Source: Qipengyuania_B sp965214525
GTDB taxonomy: Bacteria > Pseudomonadota > Alphaproteobacteria > Sphingomonadales > Sphingomonadaceae
Length of the DNA stretch: 64,000 nucleotides
Reading direction: 5' to 3'
Assembly: GCA_965214525.1 (NCBI GenBank)
Contig: OZ243959.1
Coordinates: forward strand, 2,542,001-2,606,000
The notes beneath the pieces were generated by a model. It saw only the letters and a list, made by a program, of their open reading frames with translations, did not search any database and had not been told where the DNA came from. This document shows, piece by piece, positions 34,867 through 43,303 of this stretch; within the stretch, counting starts at the first letter, position 1, and each line of letters begins with the position of its first letter. The position numbers were made by a program, and so were the translations under genes.

Positions 34867-35133
34867 TCAGGAAGCAGCGGGCGTTCCGTTGCGACCGGAT
34901 GCAGACGGTTCGCTTCCCAGCCGCCGCAGCGCTTCGGCTTCACCGAGCTTGCCGAGCATCTCGCTCGCCTGTTTGAGGCCTTTCCTCGAGAACGCCTCGA
35001 CACCTGATCCGAGGATCAGCTGCCCCAGCTCTAGAGCGGCTTTCTCTTCCAGTTCGCGTTGCCGCTCGTCGAGAGCTTGACGCTCGGCTTCGAGCTTCCT
35101 GAGCGCATCGACCGCGCTTCGTTTTGTGGGCAT
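34867..35133 (-). CDS. DUF6437-like helical protein
   Basis: An 88-residue protein starting MPTKRSAVDALRKLEAERQA, with a coiled-coil-like N-terminal half (ALDERQRELEEKAALELGQL) and a second helical segment VEAFSRKGLKQASEMLGKLG EAEAL. It resembles small conserved proteins (DUF6437, possibly TraC-like mobilisation accessory proteins) that I associate with sphingomonad conjugative regions; that assignment is tentative. It is convergent with ssb. Confidence 0.5.
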   Translation of the reverse strand: MPTKRSAVDALRKLEAERQALDERQRELEEKAALELGQLILGSGVEAFSRKGLKQASEMLGKLGEAEALRRLGSEPSASGRNGTPAAS

Positions 35134-35482
35134 ACGTGGGGTCCTTTCCTCATCCCCTCGTCGATGCCTCCGTGGTCCAGTCTGCCGTGCTCACCGGGGT
35201 GTAGGAAAGAGTTTTTAGCGCTGCTCGATGAGCCCCCGGATCATCCGAGAGGTTGGGAATGGTCCTGGCTCACGGATCGTCCATGGTGATGGCCTTGCGG
35301 CTCCCGCGTCAAGGACGGCGGGGCCCCACCATTTTGCCGCCCCTTCGCTTCGCTTCGGTCCGACAAAATCGTTGCCCCCACCGCCGCTGGCGCGGTCGCC
35401 CGGACGGCGATCCTGGACCCGGGAACCGCAAGACCATCGGCCGAACTCCTGTCGTCTCGAGGACAGACATCAGGAGGATACC

Positions 35483-35704
35483 ATGGCTTCACTTGCTCCA
35501 ATCGCGTCGAACACGGAACGCTATTTCGAAGCACTGGCGGTTGCCGAACGACGCGCGCTGCACAGCTACTTCGACCAGCATATCGTCGAGGACGATGATC
35601 TGGGTTACTTCGCGCTCGACGAGGGTGACTACAATGCCCTGCCGGCGCACCTGACGAACCGGGTGGTCCACACCGTGCGCGGGGGGATGCTCGACGAGTT
35701 CTGA
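35483..35704 (+). CDS. Conserved small acidic protein
   Basis: A 73-residue protein, MASLAPIASNTERYFEALAV, followed by AERRALHSYFDQHIVEDDDL and a C-terminal acidic tail. AGGAGG lies eight bases before ATG 35483, and a short inverted repeat CTGTC/GACAG (35449-35453, 35462-35466) precedes it, in the same leader style as other genes of this element. Function unknown. A strong terminator follows 11 bases after the stop. Confidence 0.55.
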   Translation: MASLAPIASNTERYFEALAVAERRALHSYFDQHIVEDDDLGYFALDEGDYNALPAHLTNRVVHTVRGGMLDEF

Positions 35705-35715
35705 GGGCGAAGAGA

Positions 35716-35750
35716 GGGCGGGAACCGGCGACGGTTCTCCGCCCTTTTTT
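35716..35750 (+). terminator. Strong Rho-independent terminator
   Basis: A 12-bp GC-rich stem, GGGCGGGAACCG (35716-35727) with CGGTTC-T-CCGCCC (35732-35744), a GCGA loop, then six T. It closes the 35483 transcript. Confidence 0.88.
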
Positions 35751-35823
35751 CATGCTCGCCGGACGATGGTTCGGGGATGCGGAGCGGGGCTGTGGACGCG
35801 CTCTGTCCCGCGCATCTGGCGAT

Positions 35824-35849
35824 GCGCTCCTGAGGGCGCGACTTTTTTT
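35824..35849 (+). terminator. Weaker terminator-like hairpin
   Basis: GCGCTC (35824-35829) with GGGCGC (35834-35839), CTGA loop, followed by GAC and seven T. It could back up the preceding terminator. Confidence 0.4.
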
Positions 35850-36120
35850 GTTCTGGGCCCCGCGCGCAATTGCGAACCGGCGGCGGGTCGGACCAGCGCG
35901 CGCGGCGGGAACGACAGGCCCCGTTCCGGCCGCTTCGCACATGGTCCTTTGCCGCCGCCTCTTTCGCAGGTGCGATCTCCTGTTGGGGGGAGGCCGAACA
36001 TCATTCCCTTCTGCCTGACATGTCGCCGGCGAGGGATTGCTCACGCTCCCTAGGCGAAGGGCGGCAAACGCCCCCAAAAACACAGCGTGTTCGGCCACTG
36101 GCACTGACCGCACAATGGGG

Positions 36121-36202
36121 AACATTGGGCACACCGTACGCAGCGGTGCTGCCGAATGTTTTCTCGTTTCTTCAATGGGATACATCTCGATTTCGCGAGA
36201 TG
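36121..36202. other. Candidate oriT: nested inverted repeats before relaxosome genes
   Basis: In the 680-base gap 35705-36384, with no convincing gene, two inverted repeats stand out. The first (36121-36160) pairs AACATT/AATGTT, GGCA/TGCC and CACCG/CGGTG, interrupted by one mismatch and one bulge, around the 7-base loop TACGCAG. The second (36183-36202) is a perfect CATCTCG/CGAGATG with a 6-base loop. They lie 180-260 bases upstream of the RHH accessory gene, traD and the MobF relaxase, where MobF oriTs are usually found. No nic site was recognised. Confidence 0.45.
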
Positions 36203-36384
36203 CAGCAACTGATTTGCCGGTAATGCATGAAGCGGATTCGCAAATTGCGGGTAAATCACTCTGCCATAAAGCCTTGAACAGATGGGCGAACTTTCCGTTT
36301 TCCTACAGGCTGCCCGTGATTTAGTCTGATCTTCGCCTTCCGCAGGGTGGACCAGGTTCCTTATCGTTCAAGGAGCTTGGAAAA

Positions 36385-36714
36385 GTGCAACGTCATCAAA
36401 GTCTGCAGAGCTATGTCCCACCGCTTATCGCGGACTGGATCAGGGACCAGGCGCGCCTCAAGCAGGTCAGCGTCAGCATCGTCGTGCGCGACCTGCTGGT
36501 CGCCGCCTGGACCCGCGACAACGATGCGCTTCTGCGCCCGACCGGCGCCGATCCGGAGCGGCAGAGGGTGTTCGCCACAGTCGCGCTCGACGCGCTGCTA
36601 ACCCACCATTCCGACGATACGCTGAGGGAGCGGACGCTGGCTGCCTATCATCGCCGGCTCGAGCGGCTCGGTCTCATTCCGGCTTCCGGCAAGGGAGGCG
36701 AGCATGAAGCATAA
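36385..36714 (+). CDS. RHH-type relaxosome accessory protein
   Basis: A 109-residue protein whose N-terminal part fits a ribbon-helix-helix (SYVPPLIADWIRDQARLKQV, then SVSIVVRDLLVAAWTRDNDA), followed by a helical tail. Position directly upstream of traD and traI, overlapping traD by 11 bases, suggests a TraM/TraY/TrwA-like role: binding near oriT and recruiting relaxase and coupling protein. The family is not named with certainty. Confidence 0.65.
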   Translation: MQRHQSLQSYVPPLIADWIRDQARLKQVSVSIVVRDLLVAAWTRDNDALLRPTGADPERQRVFATVALDALLTHHSDDTLRERTLAAYHRRLERLGLIPASGKGGEHEA

Positions 36715-39037
36715 TCTCGTCAACTTCACCCGCGGTAGCCAGCTGCTGGGCCACTTCGGCTTCATGTTTGCGGCGGGCCTCAAGGGACCGCTGCTTGTCA
36801 CCGTGCTCGTCATTCTCGGTCTTGGCTGGTGGAAGGTCCAATCCTCGCTCAGCGAGCAAGAGGTCTATCTCCTGTGGATGCATCTCTACGCCTCCGCCTA
36901 CGGTTTCATGGAGTTCGATCCCGCCAAGCTCGTGCACCTCAAACTGGGCGACGGCGAGACTGCCGCCTTTCCTATGTCGATCGTCACCCAGTACCCGCCG
37001 ATGCGCGCCGCGGTCTCCGCTTTCGGGGAGGCCCTGCGGAGTACGCTTTTGGTGGCAAGCCTGGTCCTCGTCCCGCTGTTCATCGCCTTCTGGTGGATTG
37101 CCGAACGCTTCGGCGAGCGCTCGAAACAGAAGAAGCATGTGCGCGGCTCTTCGCTCGCAACGCTGCCCGAACTGGAACGTGACATCGCCCGGCACAACGC
37201 CCGCGAACGGGCGCGCGAATACGGCGGCGAAATGGGTTGGTCCTGGCGTCTGGCCGGTCGCGCATCATTGCGCGAAGCGGGGCTGTATACCCCCGCGCAT
37301 CTCGGCGGCGTGAGCTGGCCGTGGCGGCGCGAGCAGAGCCACGCAATGCTGGTCGGGACCACCGGAACCGGCAAGACCGTGGCGCTCACCGATCTCGTCA
37401 CCGAGATCCGCGAGCGAGGCGAGCGCGCGGTGATCTTCGATCTCACAGGGGCATTCATCGAGACCTTCTACGAGGCGGACCGAGACGTCATTCTCAACCC
37501 GCTCGATGCTCGCTGCCCGAGTTGGAGCGTGTTCAACGACTGCACCTCGCGGGCCGAATTTCATTCCGCCGCTGAATCGCTTGTCCCCCACGACGGGGGC
37601 GGCTCGGAGCAGTTCTGGGTGCTCGCGGCGCGCACCATGTTCGTCGAGACCTGCATCAAGCTCGCCGCGGAAGGACGGGGCAGCAACCAGGCGCTCGCCG
37701 ACGAGCTGATGAACGCCGATCTGTCCGATCTGCACAAGCTGCTTGAGGACACGATGGCGGGGCCGATCACCACGCCGAGCGCTGCCAAGATGGCGGAATC
37801 GGTGCGCGCGGTGTTCAACGTCAACGCCAAGGCGATGCAGATGCTTCCATCAGACGGAGAGCCGTTTTCGATCCGAAGGTGGGTTCGGGCAACATGCGAA
37901 CCGGGCTCGTTGCTGTTCCTTTCGGCGCGCTATGTCGACATGAGCGTGCTCTCGCAGTTGCTCACGTTGTGGCTCGATACCGCGATCAACACGCTGATGA
38001 CCGGGCGGCGCACGCGCGACCTCAAACTGTGGTTCCTGATCGACGAACTCGGAGCGCTGCACCGCCTGCCGTCACTCGAGAAGGGCCTGCAGACCGCGCG
38101 CAACTTTGGCGGCGCGATCGTCACCGGTGTGCACGCTTTCGCCAAGCTCAAGGAGGTCTACGGCGAGAACATGGCGATGACCCTGTCTTCGCTCGCCAGA
38201 ACCAAGCTGATTCTCGCAACGGCAGACCGCGAAACCGCGACTTGGTGCTCCGATGTGGTCGGACACCGCGAGGTCCGCGAAATGGAAGAAGGCTACAGCT
38301 ATGGCTACAACAACGCCCGCGACGCGGTCAGCCTGACACCGCGCCGACAGGTCGTTCCGCTGCTCCTTCCGGACGAGTTTATGGAGCTTCCCAGCCTGTC
38401 GGGCTTCATCAAGTTTCCAGATGGATTCCCGGCGGCGCCTGTCACGCTGACACCGCGCGATTGGCTCCGGGTCGCCGAAGGCTTCATCGCGCGTGAGATG
38501 CCATCGCGAACCGGCGCAGCACACCGCAGCGACAGCGATCGCTCTGATACCCAGGGAAATGCGGAGCATCGCACCGGGAACGACGACGAGGGCGGCGAGC
38601 CGCGCCGTCTGGCGCGAAAGGATCGCCCGTCGGTTGAACCGCAGAAGGCACCTTTGCGGAGCAATCGCGCGGCGCAGTCGAACGCGTCGAAACCGGGCAA
38701 GAATGGGAAGCGAGCCACGGCCAAGGCATCCTTGCCCACCGATCCTGCAATCGATACGCGCCTTGCATCCCGATCGAGCGCCAAGCCAGAAGCCGGCACT
38801 CACGCGCAATCCGAATTGCCGCTCGGCGAAACCAAGGAGAGCCCAAGAGAGCCCGCCGCCCTGACGGACAAGCCGTCGCGTCCGGATGTTCCCGATCCGC
38901 GAGCCTCACCGGATGCGGCACGGGACCGTAACCGCACCGACCACCGGCAACAGGAGGATCAGCAGCGCGCGCTGCTCGGAGGTGCCGCGCGCGAGCAGCA
39001 GGAGCGCGACCTGGGCGATATCGGGCCCGATATCTGA
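36704..39037 (+). CDS. traD: Type IV coupling protein TraD
   Basis: A 777-residue conjugative coupling ATPase. There are two N-terminal membrane segments (about residues 25-45, LLVTVLVILGLGWW, and 110-130, LLVASLVLVPLFIAFWWI). The Walker A, GTTGTGKTVALTDLV, is at residues 218-232; the Walker B region is LKLWFLIDELGALHRLPSLEKGL, and QTARNFGGAIVTGVHAFAKL is the conserved TraD/TrwB sensor region. The last 150 residues are a charged, disordered tail ending DLGDIGPDI, as in TraD proteins that dock the relaxosome. It passes the relaxase-DNA complex to the secretion channel. It overlaps the upstream RHH gene; traI follows after 45 bases. Confidence 0.94.
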   Translation: MKHNLVNFTRGSQLLGHFGFMFAAGLKGPLLVTVLVILGLGWWKVQSSLSEQEVYLLWMHLYASAYGFMEFDPAKLVHLKLGDGETAAFPMSIVTQYPPMRAAVSAFGEALRSTLLVASLVLVPLFIAFWWIAERFGERSKQKKHVRGSSLATLPELERDIARHNARERAREYGGEMGWSWRLAGRASLREAGLYTPAHLGGVSWPWRREQSHAMLVGTTGTGKTVALTDLVTEIRERGERAVIFDLTGAFIETFYEADRDVILNPLDARCPSWSVFNDCTSRAEFHSAAESLVPHDGGGSEQFWVLAARTMFVETCIKLAAEGRGSNQALADELMNADLSDLHKLLEDTMAGPITTPSAAKMAESVRAVFNVNAKAMQMLPSDGEPFSIRRWVRATCEPGSLLFLSARYVDMSVLSQLLTLWLDTAINTLMTGRRTRDLKLWFLIDELGALHRLPSLEKGLQTARNFGGAIVTGVHAFAKLKEVYGENMAMTLSSLARTKLILATADRETATWCSDVVGHREVREMEEGYSYGYNNARDAVSLTPRRQVVPLLLPDEFMELPSLSGFIKFPDGFPAAPVTLTPRDWLRVAEGFIAREMPSRTGAAHRSDSDRSDTQGNAEHRTGNDDEGGEPRRLARKDRPSVEPQKAPLRSNRAAQSNASKPGKNGKRATAKASLPTDPAIDTRLASRSSAKPEAGTHAQSELPLGETKESPREPAALTDKPSRPDVPDPRASPDAARDRNRTDHRQQEDQQRALLGGAAREQQERDLGDIGPDI

Positions 39038-39082
39038 TCGCCTGGCGGGAGGCTTGAGGGGCCGAAATGGGATCCGCCGCCA

Positions 39083-41992
39083 ATGCTCTCTGTCGCCAAT
39101 GTTCGCTCGCCTTCGGCTGCGGCGAGCTACTTCGCTGCAGACAATTACTACGCCAAAGCCGATGCTGACCGTTCGGGAGAGTGGATCGGCAAAGGCGCCG
39201 ATCTGCCGGGCCTGAAGGGCCGCGTCGAGACCAAGGCTTTCGATGCGTTGCTGCGCGGCGAGCTGCCCGACGGATCGAGCGTCGGCAATCCCGGCCAGTG
39301 GCATCGGCCGGGCACCGACCTCACCTTTTCGCTACCCAAGAGCTGGTCGCTGCTTGCTCTCCTCAGCAAGGACGAGCGGATCGTTGAGGCCTACCGCGAG
39401 GCTATCATCGAGACGCTCGCCTGGGCGGAAAAGAATGCCGCCGAAACCCGGCTCATCGAGAAAGGGCAGGTGCGCACGGTCGCCACCGGCAATCTCGCGA
39501 TCGGTCTGTTCCAGCACGACACCAACCGCAATCAGGAGCCCAATCTGCATTTCCATGCGGTCGTCGCCAATGTGACCCGCGGACCCGACGGCGTCTGGCG
39601 CACTCTCAAGAACGACCGGCTGTGGTCGTTGAACACGCTCCTCAATTCGATTGCGATGGCGCGCTTTCGCACGAGCGTCGAGAAGCTCGGCTACGAGGCC
39701 GGGCCGGCGCTCAAGCATGGCAATTTCGAGGCGCGCGGGATCAGTCGCGAACAGCTGATGGCGTTCTCGAGCCGGCGTCAGGAAGTGCTCGATGCGCGCC
39801 GTGGCTCGGGTTTGGAGGCCGGGCGTATTGCCGCGCTGGCCACACGTTCGGCGAAGGGGGCTATCGAGGATCGCGGCGCGCTCGCCGTTCGCTGGGATCA
39901 GGCGGCGAAGGAGATCGGTCTCGACCTCGAGCCGCTGGTAGAAGCCTCGCATTTGCGGGCGGCGCGGCAGGAGCGCGAGGCGGCGCGGCCGGCCACACTG
40001 GTCGAGCGCGGTATCGCCCGCCTGCGGGAATTTGCCGCGCGCATTTCGGGCGAAGAGCGCGACCCGCTGGTGCCAAGCCATGTCTTGAAAAAAGGTCCCG
40101 AAGCCATCGCGGCGGCGCAGGCGGTCGCCTCGGGCGTGCGCCATCTCTCGCAGCGCGAGGCCGGCTTCGAGCGCGAGGCGCTTTATAAGGCGGCGCTCGA
40201 CTTCGGGTTGCCGACGACGATCTCCCACGTCGAAACCGCCGTCGGTTCGTTGGTCCGCTCGGGGCATCTTTTGGAGGGGACAGGCGAGCACAGAGGCTGG
40301 ATCGCGAGCCGCGAGGCGATTGAAGTAGAGACGCGCATCCTTGCCTGGGCGGCCGAAGGCAAAGGCGCGATCAAGCCCGGCATTGCAGGTGACGAAGCCG
40401 AAAGCCGCGTTCAGGCTTCGGCCGAAATCAACCATGGAATCAAGCTCAACGAGGGGCAGCTTGGCGCCGCGCGGCTCATCCTTTCATCGGTCGACCGCAC
40501 GATCGCCATTCAGGGCGTTGCGGGTGCCGGCAAGTCGAGCGTGCTCAAGCCGGTCGGCGAAGTGCTGCGCGAGGAAGGTCACCCGGTCCTCGGCCTCGCG
40601 GTTCAGAACACGCTGGTGCAGATGCTCGAGCGCGACACCGGAATTCGGTCGCTGACGCTCGCCCGCTTCCTCGAAGATTGGGGCAAGCTGATCGAGCAGC
40701 CTGGAGTTGGCACCAATCTGTCCGACGCAAAGGCGGCCTTGAAGAACCATGTCCTGGTGCTCGACGAGGCCTCGATGGTCTCGAACGCCGACAAGGAAAA
40801 GCTGATCCGAATCGCAAATTTGGCCGGCGTCCATCGCCTGGTCCTGATGGGCGACCGCAAGCAATTGGGTGCGGTCGATGCCGGCAAGCCGTTCGCGCTG
40901 CTTCAGCAGGGCGGCGTCGCCAAGGCAGAGATGAACACCAATCTCCGCGGCCGCGACCCCGTTCTGCGGCAAGCGCAGGCGGCCGCGCAAGCAGGTCTCG
41001 TGCGATCGGCGCTGGACCACCTCAAAGGGCACACCATTGAAGCCGAAGGCGACGGCGCGATCGTCGCGGCCGAGCGCTGGCTCTCGCTGCCGCCCTCTGA
41101 GCGCGAGCTCACCGCCATCTATGCCTCAGGCCGCAGGATTCGCTCTGCGGTCAACGAATCAGTCCAACGCGGCCTGCAAGCGAACGGAGAAATCGGCCCG
41201 GAGAAGATGCCGCTCGAAGTGCTCGATCAGGTGAACTTGACCCGCGAGGAACTGCGCTACCTCGCAGCCTACCGGCCCGGCATGGTGCTCGAGGTCGCGA
41301 GGGCCGAGCGCACCTTGGGGGTCAAGCGCGGCGAATATGCTGTCCGCAGCATCGATGAGGCAAAAGGTGTCGTTCGGCTCCAAGATAATCTCGGTCGCCA
41401 GCATGCGTTTCGGCCCGGCCGAGTGGGGCGAACCGGCAAGGATGACAATCTGGCGCTATACGAGCGGCGCAAACTGGAGGTTCACCGCGGAGATCGGATC
41501 CGTTGGACGCGCAACGATCACCGGCGCGGACTGTTCAATGCCGACCGCGCCACGGTTGTTTCGATCGAGCGGGATCGGGTGACGGTCGAGACGTCGAAGG
41601 GCGAGCAGCTTCGGTTGAGAGAAGGCGATCCGATGCTGAAACGGATCGATCTCGCCTACGCGCTCAACGCGCACATGGCGCAAGGGCTGACATCGGACCG
41701 CGGCATTGCCGTCATGGACAGCCGCGAGCGCAATCTCTCCAACCAGAAGACGTTCCTGGTGACCGTGACGCGTCTGCGCGATCATCTGACGCTGGTTGTG
41801 GACAGCGCGGCGAAGCTGGGAGGCGCGGTGGCGCGCAACAAGGGCGAGAAAGGCTCGGCGCTCGAGGTGACCGAACGTCTGCGAGATGCTGCGGCGAGCG
41901 GAGTGTCGAAGGGCCGTGCCGAGCAGCCAGGGCGCGATTCCGAGCGCGCATTGTCTCGCGAAAAGACCCGGACAATCGATATCGGAATCTAG
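39083..41992 (+). CDS. traI: MobF relaxase-helicase TraI/TrwC
   Basis: A 969-residue bifunctional relaxase, shorter than F TraI and close to TrwC length. The N-terminal TrwC domain begins MLSVANVRSPSAAASYFAAD with candidate catalytic tyrosines Y16, Y22 and Y23. It includes HRPGTDLTFSLPKSWSLL and the metal-binding 3-His motif H145/H156/H158 (FQHDTNRNQEPNLHFHAVV). The second part is an SF1/RecD2-like helicase with Walker A GVAGAGKSS (from about residue 478), Walker B VLVLDEASMV (about 556) and the C-terminal 'AYALNAHMAQGLTSDRGIAVMD'. It should nick oriT and unwind the transferred strand. No C-terminal acetylase-type extension is present. Confidence 0.95.
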   Translation: MLSVANVRSPSAAASYFAADNYYAKADADRSGEWIGKGADLPGLKGRVETKAFDALLRGELPDGSSVGNPGQWHRPGTDLTFSLPKSWSLLALLSKDERIVEAYREAIIETLAWAEKNAAETRLIEKGQVRTVATGNLAIGLFQHDTNRNQEPNLHFHAVVANVTRGPDGVWRTLKNDRLWSLNTLLNSIAMARFRTSVEKLGYEAGPALKHGNFEARGISREQLMAFSSRRQEVLDARRGSGLEAGRIAALATRSAKGAIEDRGALAVRWDQAAKEIGLDLEPLVEASHLRAARQEREAARPATLVERGIARLREFAARISGEERDPLVPSHVLKKGPEAIAAAQAVASGVRHLSQREAGFEREALYKAALDFGLPTTISHVETAVGSLVRSGHLLEGTGEHRGWIASREAIEVETRILAWAAEGKGAIKPGIAGDEAESRVQASAEINHGIKLNEGQLGAARLILSSVDRTIAIQGVAGAGKSSVLKPVGEVLREEGHPVLGLAVQNTLVQMLERDTGIRSLTLARFLEDWGKLIEQPGVGTNLSDAKAALKNHVLVLDEASMVSNADKEKLIRIANLAGVHRLVLMGDRKQLGAVDAGKPFALLQQGGVAKAEMNTNLRGRDPVLRQAQAAAQAGLVRSALDHLKGHTIEAEGDGAIVAAERWLSLPPSERELTAIYASGRRIRSAVNESVQRGLQANGEIGPEKMPLEVLDQVNLTREELRYLAAYRPGMVLEVARAERTLGVKRGEYAVRSIDEAKGVVRLQDNLGRQHAFRPGRVGRTGKDDNLALYERRKLEVHRGDRIRWTRNDHRRGLFNADRATVVSIERDRVTVETSKGEQLRLREGDPMLKRIDLAYALNAHMAQGLTSDRGIAVMDSRERNLSNQKTFLVTVTRLRDHLTLVVDSAAKLGGAVARNKGEKGSALEVTERLRDAAASGVSKGRAEQPGRDSERALSREKTRTIDIGI

Positions 41993-41998
41993 ACGTGG

Positions 41999-42319
41999 CT
42001 ACTCGCAGCCTACGCCATCGTTATCGCGATCCAAGTGGCTCCCATAACCAGGCTGTCCCCGACGGACCGGGCGGCCCCGGCGTTCCGCGCGGCGGTGCAG
42101 TTCGGGTAGCACACTTCGCCCCCTGCGCGTTGAGGACTGGCCGGTTGACCGGAGTATTGCCCCCGATGGCAATGCCGGCCGCCATTCTTGCGATCGTTGT
42201 GGCAGCCATCGGCCGCAAGACCTCCCGAGTGCGCCGCGCCTGGCGCGCTCGGCACGGCCAGGATTGCCGCCCCCCAGGCAGGTAACCAGCAAAGGAACCG
42301 TGCTGCGGCGTCTGGGCAT
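41999..42319 (-). CDS. Excalibur-type calcium-binding protein with two compensating frameshifts
   Basis: An open frame of 106 codons (ATG 42319 to stop 41999) starts MPRRRSTVPLLVTCLGG and ends GQPGYGSHLDRDNDGVGCE, which is the DxDxDG excalibur calcium motif. Between them the sensible protein lies in another frame: AAILAVPSAPGAAHSGGLAA, then DGCHNDRKNGGRHCHR and CYPNCTAARNAGAA. An extra G in a run of six (about 42281-42286) and a missing C near 42070 would shift out and back. With both corrected, a normal exported excalibur protein with a YHCH-type region results. It is convergent with the end of traI. Confidence 0.6.
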   Translation of the reverse strand: MPRRRSTVPLLVTCLGGGNPGRAERARRGALGRSCGRWLPQRSQEWRPALPSGAILRSTGQSSTRRGRSVLPELHRRAERRGRPVRRGQPGYGSHLDRDNDGVGCE

Positions 42320-42539
42320 GTTCTCTTCCCTCCCGTGCGTTCAGATGCTGCGGAGTAGCACGGCTTGCTGAATGAAGTGTTCTGGCTCCACCTTGATGGA
42401 ATATCGAGGCACCAAACCAGTTGAGCGCGCCCGCTACCGGCCTGCGCCGCCGCTCCGAAAGGCACCGTAGGCGCTGGCGCCGAGCGGCCAGGCGGCGGCT
42501 ATGTTTGACTTGATCAAGCTTTGTGCGCAGCCTCGGCCC

Positions 42540-43166
42540 ATGTGCAACTTGTACCGCATGACGAAAGCGCCCGATGAGGTGGCGCGGCTGTTCGGGGTCG
42601 GCCTCGGCAGCATCGGCAACGCCGGAGGCGAGGTCTATTCCGGCTATCCGGGGTTGGTCGCCGCCGAGGGGAAGCTGCAATCCATGACCTGGGGGTTCCC
42701 GCTGTCGCTTAAAGGCGCGAAGGGACAGCCGCTTAAGCCCAGGCCGGTCAACAACGCGCGCGCGGACAAGCTCGACAGCTTCATGTGGCGCTTCAGCTTC
42801 GCCGAGCGGCGCTGCCTGATCCCGGTGACCGAGTTCGCCGAAGCCGAGGGCGAGAAAGGCGCAAAGACGCGAACGTGGTTCGCGCTGCCCGGCGAGCCGG
42901 TCTTCGCGGTAGCCGGCCTCTGGCGCGACACCGAGGAATGGGGTCATGCCTACTCGATGGTGATGACCGAGGCCTGCATTTATGTCGCCGACGTGCACGA
43001 CCGCATGCCGGTGATCCTCAATCGCGAGAACTGGCGGGACTGGCTTAACGGACCGCCCGACGCCGCTGGCCTCCTCTGCCGGCCCTATCCCGATCTGATA
43101 GCGGTGGACCGCACCGCCGATCCCTGGTCGAGGCGAAGCAGAACGAACAAAGAACAAAAAGCTTGA
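42540..43166 (+). CDS. YedK/HMCES-type abasic-site protein (SRAP), copy 2
   Basis: A 208-residue SRAP protein. The start must be ATG 42540, because this places the catalytic cysteine at position 2 (MCNLYRMTKAPDEV); an upstream in-frame ATG would bury it. Active-site features are 'NNARADKLDSFMWRFSFAERRCLIP', VTEFAEAEGEKGAKTRTW and the histidine in VADVHDRMPVIL. It is clearly diverged from copy 1 at 23882. No GTTC-N7-GTTC box was found upstream, so the two copies may be regulated differently. It lies 134 bases before the defence operon. Confidence 0.92.
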   Translation: MCNLYRMTKAPDEVARLFGVGLGSIGNAGGEVYSGYPGLVAAEGKLQSMTWGFPLSLKGAKGQPLKPRPVNNARADKLDSFMWRFSFAERRCLIPVTEFAEAEGEKGAKTRTWFALPGEPVFAVAGLWRDTEEWGHAYSMVMTEACIYVADVHDRMPVILNRENWRDWLNGPPDAAGLLCRPYPDLIAVDRTADPWSRRSRTNKEQKA

Positions 43167-43228
43167 CCCGACTCGGCCTTCACACGAACCAGTTTCTCGG
43201 CACAATCATCTCTGATAGCGTTCATGTC

Positions 43229-43303
43229 ATGTATATGCGCGCAAACACGGAAGCGAGAGGAAGCGCAAAGATCGTGCCCACGTCGGATGAGACTGTCCAT
43301 TGA
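43229..43303 (+). CDS. Candidate 24-residue leader peptide before the desulfurase
   Basis: ATG 43229 reads MYMRANTEARGSAKIVPTSD and ETVH, and its TGA (43301-43303) overlaps the TTG start of the desulfurase gene. This TTGA overlap, plus a GAGAGGAAG-type sequence inside the leader, would allow coupling. No sequence family is implied, and translation is unproven. Confidence 0.3.
   Translation: MYMRANTEARGSAKIVPTSDETVH

Noticed and set aside
35705..36040. Several overlapping frames of 80-120 codons on both strands
   Set aside because: GC-rich arginine/proline strings behind a strong terminator, without any recognisable protein.
36347..36380. GTTC-N6-GTTC resembling an SOS box before the RHH accessory gene
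   Set aside because: The spacer is six bases, not seven, so it does not fit the LexA box.
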